NCBI GenBank assembly: GCA_947482825.1
Contig: CANKMT010000018.1
Coordinates: forward strand, 1 to 64,000
Length of the DNA stretch: 64,000 bases
Reading direction: 5' to 3'
Origin: Betaproteobacteria bacterium
Lineage (GTDB): Bacteria > Pseudomonadota > Gammaproteobacteria > Burkholderiales > SG8-39
Shown here: positions 43,732 to 52,794 of the stretch, in pieces
Position numbering within the stretch: position 1 is the first letter of the stretch
Layout: every line of letters begins with the position of its first letter
Translations under genes and position numbers: made by a program
Notes under the pieces: model-generated
Told to the model about the DNA's origin: nothing
The model's input: the letters and a program-made list of their open reading frames with translations, nothing else
Database searches by the model: none

Positions 43732-44784
43732 ATGAAAGCCATCACCTTCCCCGGCGACCGCCGGCTCGACATCATCGACCTACCCGATCCCACCCCCGGC
43801 CCCGGCGAAGTGGTGCTCGAAATCAAGGCCTCCGGGATGTGCGGCAGCGATCTGAAGTTCTACCGTGCGATCGGCGGGCCAGCGTCACTCGGCTTCAAGG
43901 CCGCGGCCGGGCCGGTCGTGGCCGGGCACGAACCGTGCGGCGTCGTAGCCGCCGTCGGTCCGGGCGTGGACCGCAACCAGGCCGCCGTCGGCCAGCGCGT
44001 GATGCAACACCACTATCGCGGCTGCGGCGTTTGCCCGCAGTGCTCCACCGGATGGATGCAACTTTGCGACGAGGGCGTCAAGGAAGTCTATGGCGTCACG
44101 GGTCATGGCGCGCACGCGAAGTACATGAAGTGTCCGGCGCGCACGCTCGTGCCGCTGCCGGATGCGTTGTCGTTCGAGACCGGTGCGGCGATCTCGTGCG
44201 GCACCGGCACCGCCTGGGGGGCGCTGCAGCGCCTGGGTCTGATGGCGCAACACACGATAGCGATCTTCGGCCAGGGGCCGGTGGGCTTGTCGGCCACCCA
44301 GCTGGCCTCGGCGATGGGCGCGCGCGTGATCGCCCTCGATATCAGCGCCGAACGGCTTGCGCGCGCAAAGGAATTGGGCGCGCATGAAACGATCAATCCG
44401 TCGGTCGCCGACGACGTCGTGGCTGCGATCAAGGAACTGACGCAAGGCCTGGGCGCGCACTTGTCGCTCGATGCCTCATCGTCACCGGAAGCGCGTGCGC
44501 AGGCGGTGCGCTGTGTGCGCACTTGGGGCAAGGCTTGCTATGTCGGCGAAGGAGGCGGCGTGTCGCTCGATGTCAGTCCCGACCTGCTGCGCCGCCAGGT
44601 CACGCTGATCGGCTCGTGGACGTTTTCTACGGTGGGGCAGGCCGATTGCGCGCGGTTCGTGGCCGAGCGCGGGATCGACATCGACAAGTTGTTCACCCAT
44701 CGCTGGCGCCTGGACCAGGCCAAGGAGGCCTATGAGTTGTTCGACAAGCAGGATTCCGGCAAGGGCGTGATCCTGCCTTCCTGA
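43732..44784 (+). CDS. Zinc-dependent alcohol dehydrogenase family protein
   Basis: 350 residues. Catalytic zinc ligands are Cys in GMCGSD (near 37), His in AGHEPCG and a later acidic residue; the structural zinc is held by the four-Cys lobe GCGVCPQCSTGWMQLC. The NAD-binding segment is AIFGQGPVGLSATQLA. It oxidises an alcohol or polyol. AGAAGGAGAT precedes the ATG. First gene of a plus-strand unit with HpaI aldolase and a 2-hydroxyacid dehydrogenase gene. Confidence 0.9.
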   Translation: MKAITFPGDRRLDIIDLPDPTPGPGEVVLEIKASGMCGSDLKFYRAIGGPASLGFKAAAGPVVAGHEPCGVVAAVGPGVDRNQAAVGQRVMQHHYRGCGVCPQCSTGWMQLCDEGVKEVYGVTGHGAHAKYMKCPARTLVPLPDALSFETGAAISCGTGTAWGALQRLGLMAQHTIAIFGQGPVGLSATQLASAMGARVIALDISAERLARAKELGAHETINPSVADDVVAAIKELTQGLGAHLSLDASSSPEARAQAVRCVRTWGKACYVGEGGGVSLDVSPDLLRRQVTLIGSWTFSTVGQADCARFVAERGIDIDKLFTHRWRLDQAKEAYELFDKQDSGKGVILPS

Positions 44785-44857
44785 TGCAGTGCCCGGCTGG
44801 CGCGGCCGCCGAGGCTGGCGCGCCAGCATCCGGGGCCATGATAGCCAAGGAGATCCG

Positions 44858-45649
44858 ATGGGTGAGTCAAATGGGGTGCGTCCGAGCGCGATCCGGCAAC
44901 GCGTACTCGCCGGCGAGATAGTGTCCGGTGCAATGATCTTCGAGTTCTTCGCACCCGGGATGCCGCAGGTGTTGAAAGCGGCCGGCTGCGAGTTCGCGTT
45001 ATTTGACATGGAGCATGCGGGCCTGGGATTCGAGACGCTCAAAATGCTTGCGGCCGGCTGCCGCGGCATCGGCATCGATCCCCTGGTGCGCGTGCCGCGC
45101 AGCGAGTACCACTTCATGGCCAGGGCGCTCGACGTCGGCGCCTACGGGGTGATGGTGCCCATGGTCGAGAGCGCGGCGGAGGCGCGCCGCATCGTCGAAG
45201 CGACGCACTATCCTCCGCAGGGAAGGCGCGGAGCCGCGTTCGGCGTGGCGCAGGACGACTATACGGGCGGGGACGTCAAGGCCAAGCTGGCGGCGCTGAA
45301 CGCCCGCACGCTGGTGATCGCCCAGATCGAATCCGAGCGTGGAATGGCGGAGCTCGAGGCGATTGCGGCGACGCCGGGCATCGATGTCCTCTGGCTCGGC
45401 CATTTCGACCTGACCAACTTCCTCGGGATCCCGGGAGAGTTCGAGTCGCCGAAGTATCTTGATTCGGTGCGCGAGATCGTCGCCACCGCGCGCCGCCATG
45501 GCAAAGGCCTGGGCTTCATGGCGGCCGACGCCGGCTGGGCCATGCGTTACCGCGAGTTCGGTTTCAACCTGTTCGCAGCCGGCCTGGACTCGTCCCTGTT
45601 GCAGTCGGCAATCCGCGCCACCCTCGCACCGCTGCGGGAGCGCGGCTGA
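44858..45649 (+). CDS. HpcH/HpaI family aldolase
   Basis: 263 residues, class II (metal) aldolase. Key segments are SGAMIFEFFAPGMPQVLKAA, ALFDMEHAGLG (catalytic His region), PLVRVPRSEYHF (substrate Arg), IAQIESERGM (metal Glu) and LWLGHFDLTNFLG (metal Asp). It cleaves or forms 4-hydroxy-2-keto acids, giving pyruvate plus an aldehyde. AAGGAGAT lies before the ATG at 44858. Its stop overlaps the ATG of the next gene by one base (TGATG). Confidence 0.9.
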   Translation: MGESNGVRPSAIRQRVLAGEIVSGAMIFEFFAPGMPQVLKAAGCEFALFDMEHAGLGFETLKMLAAGCRGIGIDPLVRVPRSEYHFMARALDVGAYGVMVPMVESAAEARRIVEATHYPPQGRRGAAFGVAQDDYTGGDVKAKLAALNARTLVIAQIESERGMAELEAIAATPGIDVLWLGHFDLTNFLGIPGEFESPKYLDSVREIVATARRHGKGLGFMAADAGWAMRYREFGFNLFAAGLDSSLLQSAIRATLAPLRERG

Positions 45650-46650
45650 TGGCCCGCTTCAGGCTCGGAATCATGCGCGACGTGCTGAACTCCGCCGGCG
45701 AGCCGACTTTCGGCACGGCAGCGCTGGAGGTCCTCAAAGGCAATCCGGAACTGGAGTGGGAATACACCCCGGAAACCGCGGCCGAGATCCCGCAGGAGTT
45801 CGCCGCGCGTTACGACGGCTTGTACGTGAACTCGGCGCGCGTCTCGGCAGCAAGCGTTTCGCGAGGGGACTGCCGCGTGCGCATCGTCGCGCGCCACGGC
45901 ATCGGATTCGATTCGGTCGACGTTGCCGCGTTGACCGCGAAAGGCATCGTGTTGACCAATACTCCGGTTGCGGTCCGCCGCCCCGTCGCGGTCGCCACGC
46001 TCACGTTGCTGTTTGCGCTCGCCGGCAGGCTGTTCGCCAAGGACCGCATAACGCGCGTGGGGCGTTGGACACAACGCAACGACCTGATGGGTACCGGCCT
46101 TGTGGGACGCACGCTCGGCATCGTCGGCGCCGGCGGCATCGGCAAGGAACTTCTCAGGGTCTCGGCGCCGTTCGGCCTGCGCCGCATCGTCGCCGACCCC
46201 TACGCAAGCGAGGACCGGTTGCGTGAACTGGACGCGGCCCTGGTGCCGCTGGATGCGCTGATGCGCGAATCGGATTTCGTCGTCGCCGCCTGCCTCCTGA
46301 ACGAGGAGACGCGCCATTTGATCGGCGCTCCGCAGTTCGCGCTCATGAAGCCGAGCGCCTATTTCATCAACGTGGCGCGCGGTCCCGTCGTCGACGAACC
46401 GGCGCTCATCGATGCGCTTCGCGCCGGGAAAATCGCGGGCGCGGGGTTGGACGTATTCGAGCAGGAGCCGGTGGACCCGGCCAATCCCCTGCTCGGGATG
46501 GACAACGTGATCGTCACGCCGCACGCGTTGTGCTGGACCGACGAGTGCTTTCATGCCATCGCCACGGAGGGGTTGGGGAGCGTGGTCGATTTTTCCCTGG
46601 GCCGGCGTCCGGCGAACGTCGTGAATCCGCAGGCTTGGCCGCCCGATTGA
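45649..46650 (+). CDS. 2-hydroxyacid dehydrogenase (phosphoglycerate dehydrogenase-like)
   Basis: 333 residues, D-isomer-specific NAD-dependent family. Dinucleotide motif GIVGAGGIGKELL; catalytic Arg in NVARGPVVDE, Glu in DVFEQEPV, His in TPHALCWTDE. It reduces a 2-keto acid to a D-2-hydroxy acid or the reverse. Coupled to the HpaI aldolase, it may use the keto acid from that reaction. No serine-pathway neighbour supports a true SerA role. Convergent with the SrkA-like kinase gene, four bases apart. Confidence 0.88.
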   Translation: MARFRLGIMRDVLNSAGEPTFGTAALEVLKGNPELEWEYTPETAAEIPQEFAARYDGLYVNSARVSAASVSRGDCRVRIVARHGIGFDSVDVAALTAKGIVLTNTPVAVRRPVAVATLTLLFALAGRLFAKDRITRVGRWTQRNDLMGTGLVGRTLGIVGAGGIGKELLRVSAPFGLRRIVADPYASEDRLRELDAALVPLDALMRESDFVVAACLLNEETRHLIGAPQFALMKPSAYFINVARGPVVDEPALIDALRAGKIAGAGLDVFEQEPVDPANPLLGMDNVIVTPHALCWTDECFHAIATEGLGSVVDFSLGRRPANVVNPQAWPPD

Positions 46651-46654
46651 AAAT

Positions 46655-47686
46655 TCAAAGCGGCGCCTCCTCCATGAGCGCGATCTGCTCGCGCAGTTCC
46701 AGGATGCGATCCTGCCAGTAGCGCTGGGTATTGAACCAGGGGAAGGCCGCGGGGAAAGCCGGGTCGTCCCAGCGCCGCGCAATCCACGCCGAGTAGTGCA
46801 CCAGCCGCAGCGTGCGCAGCGCTTCCACCAAGTGGCGCTCACTGTCGTCGAATTCGGCAAAGTCCTCGTAGCCGCGCAGTACGTGGCTGAACTGCGCGCG
46901 CATGGTCTCGCGGTCGCCGGATAGCAGCATCCACAGGTCCTGGATCGCCGGGCCCATGCGGGCATCGTCGAAGTCGACGAAGTGGGGGCCGGATTGCGTG
47001 AGTCCCTTCGAAGCTGAATTGCCGCCACGATCTTCGATCCACAGCACGTTGCCGCTGTGGCAGTCGCCGTGCAGGCGAAGCTCCGCGAAGTCGCCGGCGC
47101 GCTCGTAGCACTGTTCGACGCTGTCGAGGGCGTGTTCGACGACGCTGGTCCACGCATCGACGAGATCGGCGGGCACGAGTCCGTTGTCGATCAGGTAGTC
47201 GCGCGGCTCGTCACCAAAGGTCCCGATATCGAGGGACGGCCGCTCGATGAACGGCTTGAGGGCGCCCACGGCATGAATGCGCCCGAGAAATCGCCCCATC
47301 CATTCGAGCGTGTCGGGCAATTCCAGTTCCGGCGCGCGGCCGCCGCAGCGCGGGTAGACCGCGATCCGGTAGCCGCCGTTCTCCTGCAGGGTCGAACCGT
47401 TGGTGAGAGTGACCGGCGCGACGACCGGCACCTCGCGTTCGGCCAGTTCGAGGACGAACGCGTGCTCCTCGAGGATCTGGGCGTCGGTCCAGCGGCCGGG
47501 ACGGTAGAACTTGGCCACGCGCATTTCGCCGTCGTCGCTGCCGAACTGGTAAACGCGGTTCTCGTAGCTGTTCAGCGTCTGCAGCCGCCCGTCGGGCGCG
47601 AGGCCCGCGGCTTCGAGCGAGTCGAGCACCGCATCGGGCGTGAGGCCGGCGTACGGAGCCTTCGTTTCAGGAACTATGTCACGCAT
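46655..47686 (-). CDS. srkA: SrkA/YihE-like serine/threonine kinase
   Basis: 343 residues, choline-kinase-like fold. The stress-response kinase SrkA features are RLHGDCHSGNVLW (catalytic loop), HFVDFDDARMGPAIQDLWM (metal site) and the N-terminal LNSYENRVYQFGSDDG (Gly-rich region). SrkA counteracts stress-induced death in E. coli. It stands as a single gene, convergent with the dehydrogenase gene and followed upstream by a short repeat (47731-47750). Confidence 0.9.
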   Translation of the reverse strand: MRDIVPETKAPYAGLTPDAVLDSLEAAGLAPDGRLQTLNSYENRVYQFGSDDGEMRVAKFYRPGRWTDAQILEEHAFVLELAEREVPVVAPVTLTNGSTLQENGGYRIAVYPRCGGRAPELELPDTLEWMGRFLGRIHAVGALKPFIERPSLDIGTFGDEPRDYLIDNGLVPADLVDAWTSVVEHALDSVEQCYERAGDFAELRLHGDCHSGNVLWIEDRGGNSASKGLTQSGPHFVDFDDARMGPAIQDLWMLLSGDRETMRAQFSHVLRGYEDFAEFDDSERHLVEALRTLRLVHYSAWIARRWDDPAFPAAFPWFNTQRYWQDRILELREQIALMEEAPL

Positions 47687-47730
47687 TGGCCGATTCTACG
47701 GACTACGGGCCACGAGAGTTGAAATGAAAC

Positions 47731-47750
47731 GAGATGCTACGAGATGCTAC
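47731..47750. repeat. Tandem 10-base direct repeat
   Basis: GAGATGCTAC occurs twice in a row in the gap between the SrkA-like gene and the small membrane-protein gene. A third partial copy begins with GAAGG. Too short to assign a role. Confidence 0.5.
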
Positions 47751-47837
47751 GAAGGGTAAGAGTTGCAAAAGTCGATGACTTGCACGGCGGGCAGGACTTC
47801 AATGGGTCATCAACTTCCGGATCCGAAGGACACCGCC

Positions 47838-48017
47838 ATGAGCACAATCGCAATGTTCGACCTCCTCTTCGTCGCCGTGGTACTCGGCGCCGTCCTGTAC
47901 TGGATCTTCATCGCGCCGGTGCGCGCAAGGAAGCGCCGCCTCGCGGAAGTGAGCGGACGGGTCGGGCATTTCCAGTCCTGGGATCCCGGCATCGGCGCCA
48001 AAAAGCGCGACCGATAG
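47838..48017 (+). CDS. Small single-helix membrane protein
   Basis: 59 residues from the ATG at 47838, which has GAAGGA upstream; an in-frame start at 47763 is less likely. One hydrophobic helix (FDLLFVAVVLGAVLYWIFIA, about residues 7-26) is followed by a basic stretch (PVRARKRRL) that would stay in the cytoplasm. I do not recognise the family. It is convergent with the Bug gene on the minus strand, 13 bases apart. Confidence 0.6.
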   Translation: MSTIAMFDLLFVAVVLGAVLYWIFIAPVRARKRRLAEVSGRVGHFQSWDPGIGAKKRDR

Positions 48018-48029
48018 TCGGCCGCGCGG

Positions 48030-48992
48030 CTACTCCGGCTTGTAGCCCGACTCGCGGATCACCTTGGCGTACTTGGCCATGTCGGCCGCCAGGGTCGCGG
48101 CGAGTTCTTCCGGCGTGCTGCCGATGGGTTCCGCGCCTTGCCCCAGCAGGCGCTCTTTCACGTCGGAGATTTTCAGGATGCGCACCGTCTCCGACGACAC
48201 GCGGTTGACGATGTCCCTGGGCGTCCCGGCCGGCGCGAACAGCGCGAGCCACGAAATCGACTGGTAGCCCGGCAGGCCCGCTTCCGCAATCGTCGGCAGC
48301 TCCGGCAGCGCCACCGAGCGGCGGTTGTTGGTCACCGCAAGCGCCCGCACTTTGCCGGCCTTCACGAACTGGATCGTCTCGAGTACCGTCGCGAACGAAA
48401 GCGGCACCTGCCCCGCGATCAGGTCGGCCACCGCGGGCGCGCCGCCTTTGTACGGGATATGCACCATGTCCACGCCGGCCATGCTCTTGAAGAGCTCGGC
48501 CGCCACATGCATCGATCCGCCTGCGCCGGAGGTCGAGAAGTTGAGCTTGCCCGGTTGGCTCCGGGCAAGCGCGATGAGTTCCTTCACCGAATTCGCTGGC
48601 ACGGAAGGGTGCACGAGCAGCAGCAACGGCAGGTCGGCCACCATCGACACCGGCGCGAAATCCTTGACCGGGTCGTAGGCCAGCTTCTTGTACAGGCTCA
48701 CGTTGATCGCGTGCGTGCCGATGTTGCCCATCATGAACGTGTAGCCGTCGGGTGGCGACTTGGCGGTGTATTCGGTGCCGACGATGCCTGCGGCGCCCGG
48801 CTTGTTCTCGACCACGAAGGATTGGCTGAAGGCTTCCTGCAGCTTTTGCGCGACGATGCGAGTGCCGATGTCGGTGCCGCCCCCGGGCGGAAAGGGCACC
48901 ACGATGCGCACCGGCTTCGCGGGCCATGTCTGCGCCAGGGCGACGGGTGCGGCCGCGATGAGCGAAAGTGCGATGAGGATGGCCTTCAGCAT
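48030..48992 (-). CDS. Bug family substrate-binding protein (dioxygenase cluster)
   Basis: 320 residues. Start at 48992 gives a signal peptide of about 21 residues (ends PVALAQ); the longer in-frame sequence lies inside the dioxygenase beta gene in another reading frame and is rejected. Binding loop PFPPGGGTDIGTR and VHIPYKGGAPAVADLIAGQ are conserved. Last gene of a unit with Rieske dioxygenase alpha and beta subunits, so its ligand is probably an aromatic acid. Confidence 0.92.
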   Translation of the reverse strand: MLKAILIALSLIAAAPVALAQTWPAKPVRIVVPFPPGGGTDIGTRIVAQKLQEAFSQSFVVENKPGAAGIVGTEYTAKSPPDGYTFMMGNIGTHAINVSLYKKLAYDPVKDFAPVSMVADLPLLLLVHPSVPANSVKELIALARSQPGKLNFSTSGAGGSMHVAAELFKSMAGVDMVHIPYKGGAPAVADLIAGQVPLSFATVLETIQFVKAGKVRALAVTNNRRSVALPELPTIAEAGLPGYQSISWLALFAPAGTPRDIVNRVSSETVRILKISDVKERLLGQGAEPIGSTPEELAATLAADMAKYAKVIRESGYKPE

Positions 48993-49015
48993 CTGGATTC
49001 TCCCGGGTTGCCGGT

Positions 49016-49513
49016 TCACACGCAGTAGATATCGAGCATCGTCGGGATGCAGTCGTTGGCCAGGATGACTTTCTTCGCGCGGATTCCCAGGCCTTCCTTG
49101 CGGCGCGCGAGGCGATGCGTGGTCCGCCCGAAGAAAACATGCTGGGTCTTCGCGCGCGTGTCGTACACATGCACGTTGAAGCTCGATTTCACGCTGGCGA
49201 GGCCCGAGCCGTCGTCCGGCATCAGGATCACGTTGCCGACCATGTGCGCGGTGCGCCGCAGGGGCGTCGAAGCCACCGAGCGCCCGGAGCGGATGCGTTG
49301 CACGCGATCTTCGAGCCCGGAGCGGCTGGCGTAGTAGATCATCGACAGTTCCTTCATCGGGTCGGCGGTCGGCTCGGTTTCGGACTTCCACGCGGGCATC
49401 CAGAACTCCGCGTTTTCCTCGTACAGCGCGAGCCACCCGTCCCAGTCCTGCTCATCGAGCAGCATGGCTTCGAGGTTCAGAAGCGCGGCGGCCTCGGCGA
49501 GGTCCACCTTCAT
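49016..49513 (-). CDS. Ring-hydroxylating dioxygenase beta subunit
   Basis: 165 residues, the NTF2-like small subunit. LDEQDWDGWLALYEENAEFW and TPLRRTAHMVGNV are typical, with the C-terminal LANDCIPTMLDIYCV. It forms an alpha3beta3 complex with the adjacent alpha subunit. The ATG at 49513 overlaps the alpha stop (ATGA), indicating coupled translation. No catalytic residues are expected in this subunit. Confidence 0.9.
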   Translation of the reverse strand: MKVDLAEAAALLNLEAMLLDEQDWDGWLALYEENAEFWMPAWKSETEPTADPMKELSMIYYASRSGLEDRVQRIRSGRSVASTPLRRTAHMVGNVILMPDDGSGLASVKSSFNVHVYDTRAKTQHVFFGRTTHRLARRKEGLGIRAKKVILANDCIPTMLDIYCV

Positions 49514-50892
49514 GATCGCGCGATCCCGCGCTTGAGCAGTTCCAGCCACGCCCGGTAATTGGCGTGGAAGATCGTTTCGTCGCCCATGCGGTAGCCGCCG
49601 ACCGAGGAGTAGTCCGGCTTGATGCCCAGTTCGTCCGCTTCCGTGTTGCCGCCGGCCTTCATCGCGCCGATTCCCCGCGCATAGCCTTGCTGCCAGTCGA
49701 GGGTATGCGCTTCATCGCCGCGCTGGCAGGCTTCGTAGGCGCTGGTGTCGTCCGGCGTGGCGAAACCGGTCGGGTTGAAAAAGTCCTCGTACTGGCGCAG
49801 GCGCTTGATGCGCGCCTGCGCCGACTCGCCCTTGGGCGCCACGCAGTACGCGAGCATCTCGGTGCGATCGACCGCTAGCGGCCGGATGATGCGCAGCTGC
49901 ATCGATGCGTTCTCCGCGAACTGCACGTTCGGGAAAAGCGTGAGGTTGCGCACATACATCATCCACTTGGCAAGAGTCTTGCCGACCCGCTTCTCGAGCT
50001 CGGGCAACATCGGGTAGAGCGGGCGCGCCTCGACGGCCGGGTTGTCGCCCCACATGAGCACATGGCCGTGAGGGAACGCGAACGAGCCGCGCCGCGAGGC
50101 CGCCTGCGCACCGATGTCTTCGTAGATGGAGCCGGCGGTAGTGGAGGAACTTGCGGCTGCTCGCGCCGTGCGCCTTTTTTCGAGCACGCCGATGTAGGAG
50201 GTGTGCGTCGGGATGAAGTGATAGGTATCCGAGCTGTTCTCGAGCTGGAATTTCCAGTTGGCGTTGTAGGTGAAGCTCACCGCGCCGGGCACCAGTTCGA
50301 TCCCGTCCGGTCCCTGGTCGACGACGAGGTCGATCCCGCGCCTGGCGTCGCCGAGGTATTCGTCCAGCGGCGGCACGTCGGCCGAGAGGCTCGCGAACAG
50401 CAGGCCGCGGTACGAATCGAATTTCGCCACCCTTGCAAGGTTGTGCTCCATCGCATCGAACGCCGGCGAATAGCTTCCCTGGCGCTGCGAGGTGATCGCA
50501 ATGCAGCGTCCGCCGGTGTCGTAGGTCCATCCGTGATACGGGCACGAGTGGTGCGCGCCGTTGCCGGCGTTGGCGGCAAACACTATCGCGCCCTTGTGGC
50601 GGCAACTGTTGAGGAAACAGCCGAGCCGGCCTTCTGCATCGCGCATCACCACCACCGGCGCGCGGCCGATCGTGGTGGTGAGGTAATCGTTCGGGTTCGG
50701 CAACTGCGAATCGAGGCCGACGAAATTCCAGGTCGCCTCGAAGATGTGGCGCATCTCCAGCTCGAACACCGCGGGGTCGCGAAACGCATCGCGATGCACG
50801 CTGAACCAGCCGTCGGCAGGACGGTCGTCGATCAGGCGCTCGATGTACGCCAGGTCGGGCCGGGCGGTCTTCTTTTCAGGAGGGGTCGGCAT
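49510..50892 (-). CDS. Rieske aromatic-ring-hydroxylating dioxygenase alpha subunit
   Basis: 460 residues. The Rieske [2Fe-2S] ligands are Cys97 and His99 (NSCRHKG) with Cys117 and His120 (CPYHGW). The mononuclear iron site has His225 and His230 (DTYHFIPTHTSYIG), with Asp222 the probable electron bridge. It should add both atoms of O2 to an aromatic ring. The motif set suits the benzoate/anthranilate/salicylate type, but the substrate is open. No ferredoxin or reductase gene is next to it, so electrons must come from a component encoded elsewhere. Confidence 0.92.
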   Translation of the reverse strand: MPTPPEKKTARPDLAYIERLIDDRPADGWFSVHRDAFRDPAVFELEMRHIFEATWNFVGLDSQLPNPNDYLTTTIGRAPVVVMRDAEGRLGCFLNSCRHKGAIVFAANAGNGAHHSCPYHGWTYDTGGRCIAITSQRQGSYSPAFDAMEHNLARVAKFDSYRGLLFASLSADVPPLDEYLGDARRGIDLVVDQGPDGIELVPGAVSFTYNANWKFQLENSSDTYHFIPTHTSYIGVLEKRRTARAAASSSTTAGSIYEDIGAQAASRRGSFAFPHGHVLMWGDNPAVEARPLYPMLPELEKRVGKTLAKWMMYVRNLTLFPNVQFAENASMQLRIIRPLAVDRTEMLAYCVAPKGESAQARIKRLRQYEDFFNPTGFATPDDTSAYEACQRGDEAHTLDWQQGYARGIGAMKAGGNTEADELGIKPDYSSVGGYRMGDETIFHANYRAWLELLKRGIARS

Positions 50893-50916
50893 GGCAGAGG
50901 CGCATGCTAACCGATC

Positions 50917-51813
50917 TTATTTGGGCCGGCTGGCCCGGATCGCTTCGATGACCGCGGCGCTGTCGACCCCCGTGCCGCGCTGCGCGAGCACCGCGGCGAG
51001 GAGGGCCGCGTTGACTTCCATCATCGGCAGGTTCTGGCCCAGGCGGTGCGCGGTCTCGATCATGAACTGCGCGTCTCTCAGGTTTTCCGGCACGAGGGTG
51101 TGCGCCACCGGCGATTGCGGCGAGTATTCGCGCCGGACCATCTTCTCGCCCTTGACCGACATCACCTGCGAAGCGGCCGGCGAGGCGCGCAGCACCTCGA
51201 GGAACTCTTGCGGCGCGAGGCCCAGGCGCTGCGCGAACACCAGCCCTTCGGCCAGGGCCGCCCGGTTGAGTTGCAACACCAGGTTGATCGCAAGCTGGGC
51301 CTTGGCCGCGTTGCCGGGCGAGCCCATGTGGAAGCGGTTCGGGCAGATCGCCTCCAGCAGGCCCTGCACGGCTTCGATCGCTTCGGCGGAGCCGGCGGTG
51401 AGGCCCATGCCCTTGCCGGCCTCGATTTGCGCGCTGGTGCCCGAGATCGGGGTCTCGATCACCGTGATGCCGTAGCGCGACGCGCGCGCGGCGACGAATG
51501 CGATGCGGCGCGGCTCGACCGTCGTCGTGCAAAGCACGATCATTGGCCGCGCGGTGGTCTCGAGCTCCAGCACCACGGACTCGACCTGCATGGTGTCGTA
51601 GACGGCCAGCACGATGCGCGTGCAGCGCAGGCAGATCTCGTCGGCCGATTTCGCTATCTCGATGCCGGGAATCAGCACAGCCTTGTCCGGGTCGGTGTCG
51701 AACGCGAGCACCTTGAACCCCGCGCCGACCAGGCGGTGTGCCAGAGCGCCGCCCATCATGCCCAGGCCGATCAGGCCGACGGGTTCATCTGCGGGTGCGG
51801 CGATTGGGCTCAT
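50917..51813 (-). CDS. Beta-hydroxyacid dehydrogenase (3-hydroxyisobutyrate dehydrogenase-like)
   Basis: 298 residues from the ATG at 51813. NAD motif GLIGLGMMGGALAHRLVGAG, substrate-binding ETPISGTSAQIEAGKGMGLT, and catalytic Lys in GNAAKAQLAINLVL. It oxidises a beta-hydroxy acid to the semialdehyde or keto acid, or works as a tartronate-semialdehyde reductase. The gene ends 24 bases upstream of the dioxygenase alpha start, so it may form the head of that unit. Divergent from the TAXI-like gene. Confidence 0.88.
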   Translation of the reverse strand: MSPIAAPADEPVGLIGLGMMGGALAHRLVGAGFKVLAFDTDPDKAVLIPGIEIAKSADEICLRCTRIVLAVYDTMQVESVVLELETTARPMIVLCTTTVEPRRIAFVAARASRYGITVIETPISGTSAQIEAGKGMGLTAGSAEAIEAVQGLLEAICPNRFHMGSPGNAAKAQLAINLVLQLNRAALAEGLVFAQRLGLAPQEFLEVLRASPAASQVMSVKGEKMVRREYSPQSPVAHTLVPENLRDAQFMIETAHRLGQNLPMMEVNAALLAAVLAQRGTGVDSAAVIEAIRASRPK

Positions 51814-51910
51814 CAGCCCAGTGTAGCCGCACATTCGAAATGCGGGCAAGGCTGTATGATCCTCGCGCTTTTGCGCAGCACCGCAACAAACCACTCCGGA
51901 GATGTCCGCC

Positions 51911-52792
51911 ATGCAAGGCCAGACCATCGTTCTCGGCACCGCCACTCCGGGCGGCGGTTTTCCGCTCTACGGCGGCGCCTTCGCCGAGGCAGTCAATGCA
52001 GCCGACGCGTCGCTCGTCGTCGAACCCCGCAATACCAAGGGCAGCACCGAGAATGTCCCTTTGCTGCAGTCCGGCGCGCTGGACATCGCCCTCGTGCAGG
52101 GGGAGGTCGCCAACCCGGCGCTGGCCGAGCCGGGCAGCGGGCTGCGCATCGTCGCGGCGATGTACTCCTCGCCCGGGATGTTCGTCACGAAAGGCGACGG
52201 CCCGTACCGGTCGATCGTCGACCTCGTGGGGCGGGCGGTGGCTTTCGGCGCCAAGGGTTCGGGCCTCACGATTCTGGGCCGCACCGTGATCGACGGCCTC
52301 GGCCTGGACGCCGACCGCGATTTCAAGGCCGTGTACCTCGACAAGGCCGGCGACGGCCCGCTGATGGTGGCCGATGGCCGCGTGGCGGCCCTGTGGGGCG
52401 CCGGGATCGGCTGGCCGGGGTTTACCTCGGTGGCCGCGAGCCCCCCGGGTGCGCGATTCATCGTCCCCGATGCTGCGGAGATCGCGCGTATCCTCGCCAG
52501 GCATCCCTTCCTGAAGCCGTTGACCGCGGCGGCCGGCAGCTACCCGGGCCAGGACGCGCCGATCCAATCGGTCGGGTCATGGAGCTACGTGCTTGCGCGC
52601 CCGGGATTCGATGCCCAACTGGCCTACCGCCTCGCCCGAGCGTTGCACAGCGCCGAAGCGGCGTTGGCGCAAAAGCTGGAACAGGCGCGGGAAACCAAGG
52701 TCGAAAACACGTACAAGGCGGCGCCGCGCACCGACCTGATCCATGCGGGCGTGCTGCGCTACCTTACCGAAATCGGCATCGCTCGCCCCTGA
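51911..52792 (+). CDS. TAXI family (TRAP-associated) solute receptor without signal peptide
   Basis: 293 residues. The TAXI fold is recognisable: LGTATPGGGFPLYGGAFAEA and EPRNTKGSTENVPLLQSGALD bind the ligand, VGRAVAFGAKGSGLTILGR follows. ATG at 51911 is chosen because GGAG ends nine bases before it; the ATG at 51902 is too close to the same site. There is no signal peptide and no TRAP permease gene nearby, so it is an orphan and may be cytoplasmic, or it may share a permease encoded elsewhere. Confidence 0.8.
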   Translation: MQGQTIVLGTATPGGGFPLYGGAFAEAVNAADASLVVEPRNTKGSTENVPLLQSGALDIALVQGEVANPALAEPGSGLRIVAAMYSSPGMFVTKGDGPYRSIVDLVGRAVAFGAKGSGLTILGRTVIDGLGLDADRDFKAVYLDKAGDGPLMVADGRVAALWGAGIGWPGFTSVAASPPGARFIVPDAAEIARILARHPFLKPLTAAAGSYPGQDAPIQSVGSWSYVLARPGFDAQLAYRLARALHSAEAALAQKLEQARETKVENTYKAAPRTDLIHAGVLRYLTEIGIARP

Positions 52793-52794
52793 GT

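Noticed and set aside
45649-46650. SerA of serine biosynthesis
   Set aside because: No ACT domain, no serine-pathway neighbours, and the gene is coupled to an HpaI aldolase.
47731-47750. CRISPR-like repeat
   Set aside because: Only two adjacent 10-base copies without spacers.
48030-49436. 468-residue minus-strand frame including the Bug gene
   Set aside because: Its N-terminal part overlaps the dioxygenase beta gene in a different frame and is Arg-rich nonsense; a normal signal peptide starts at 48992.
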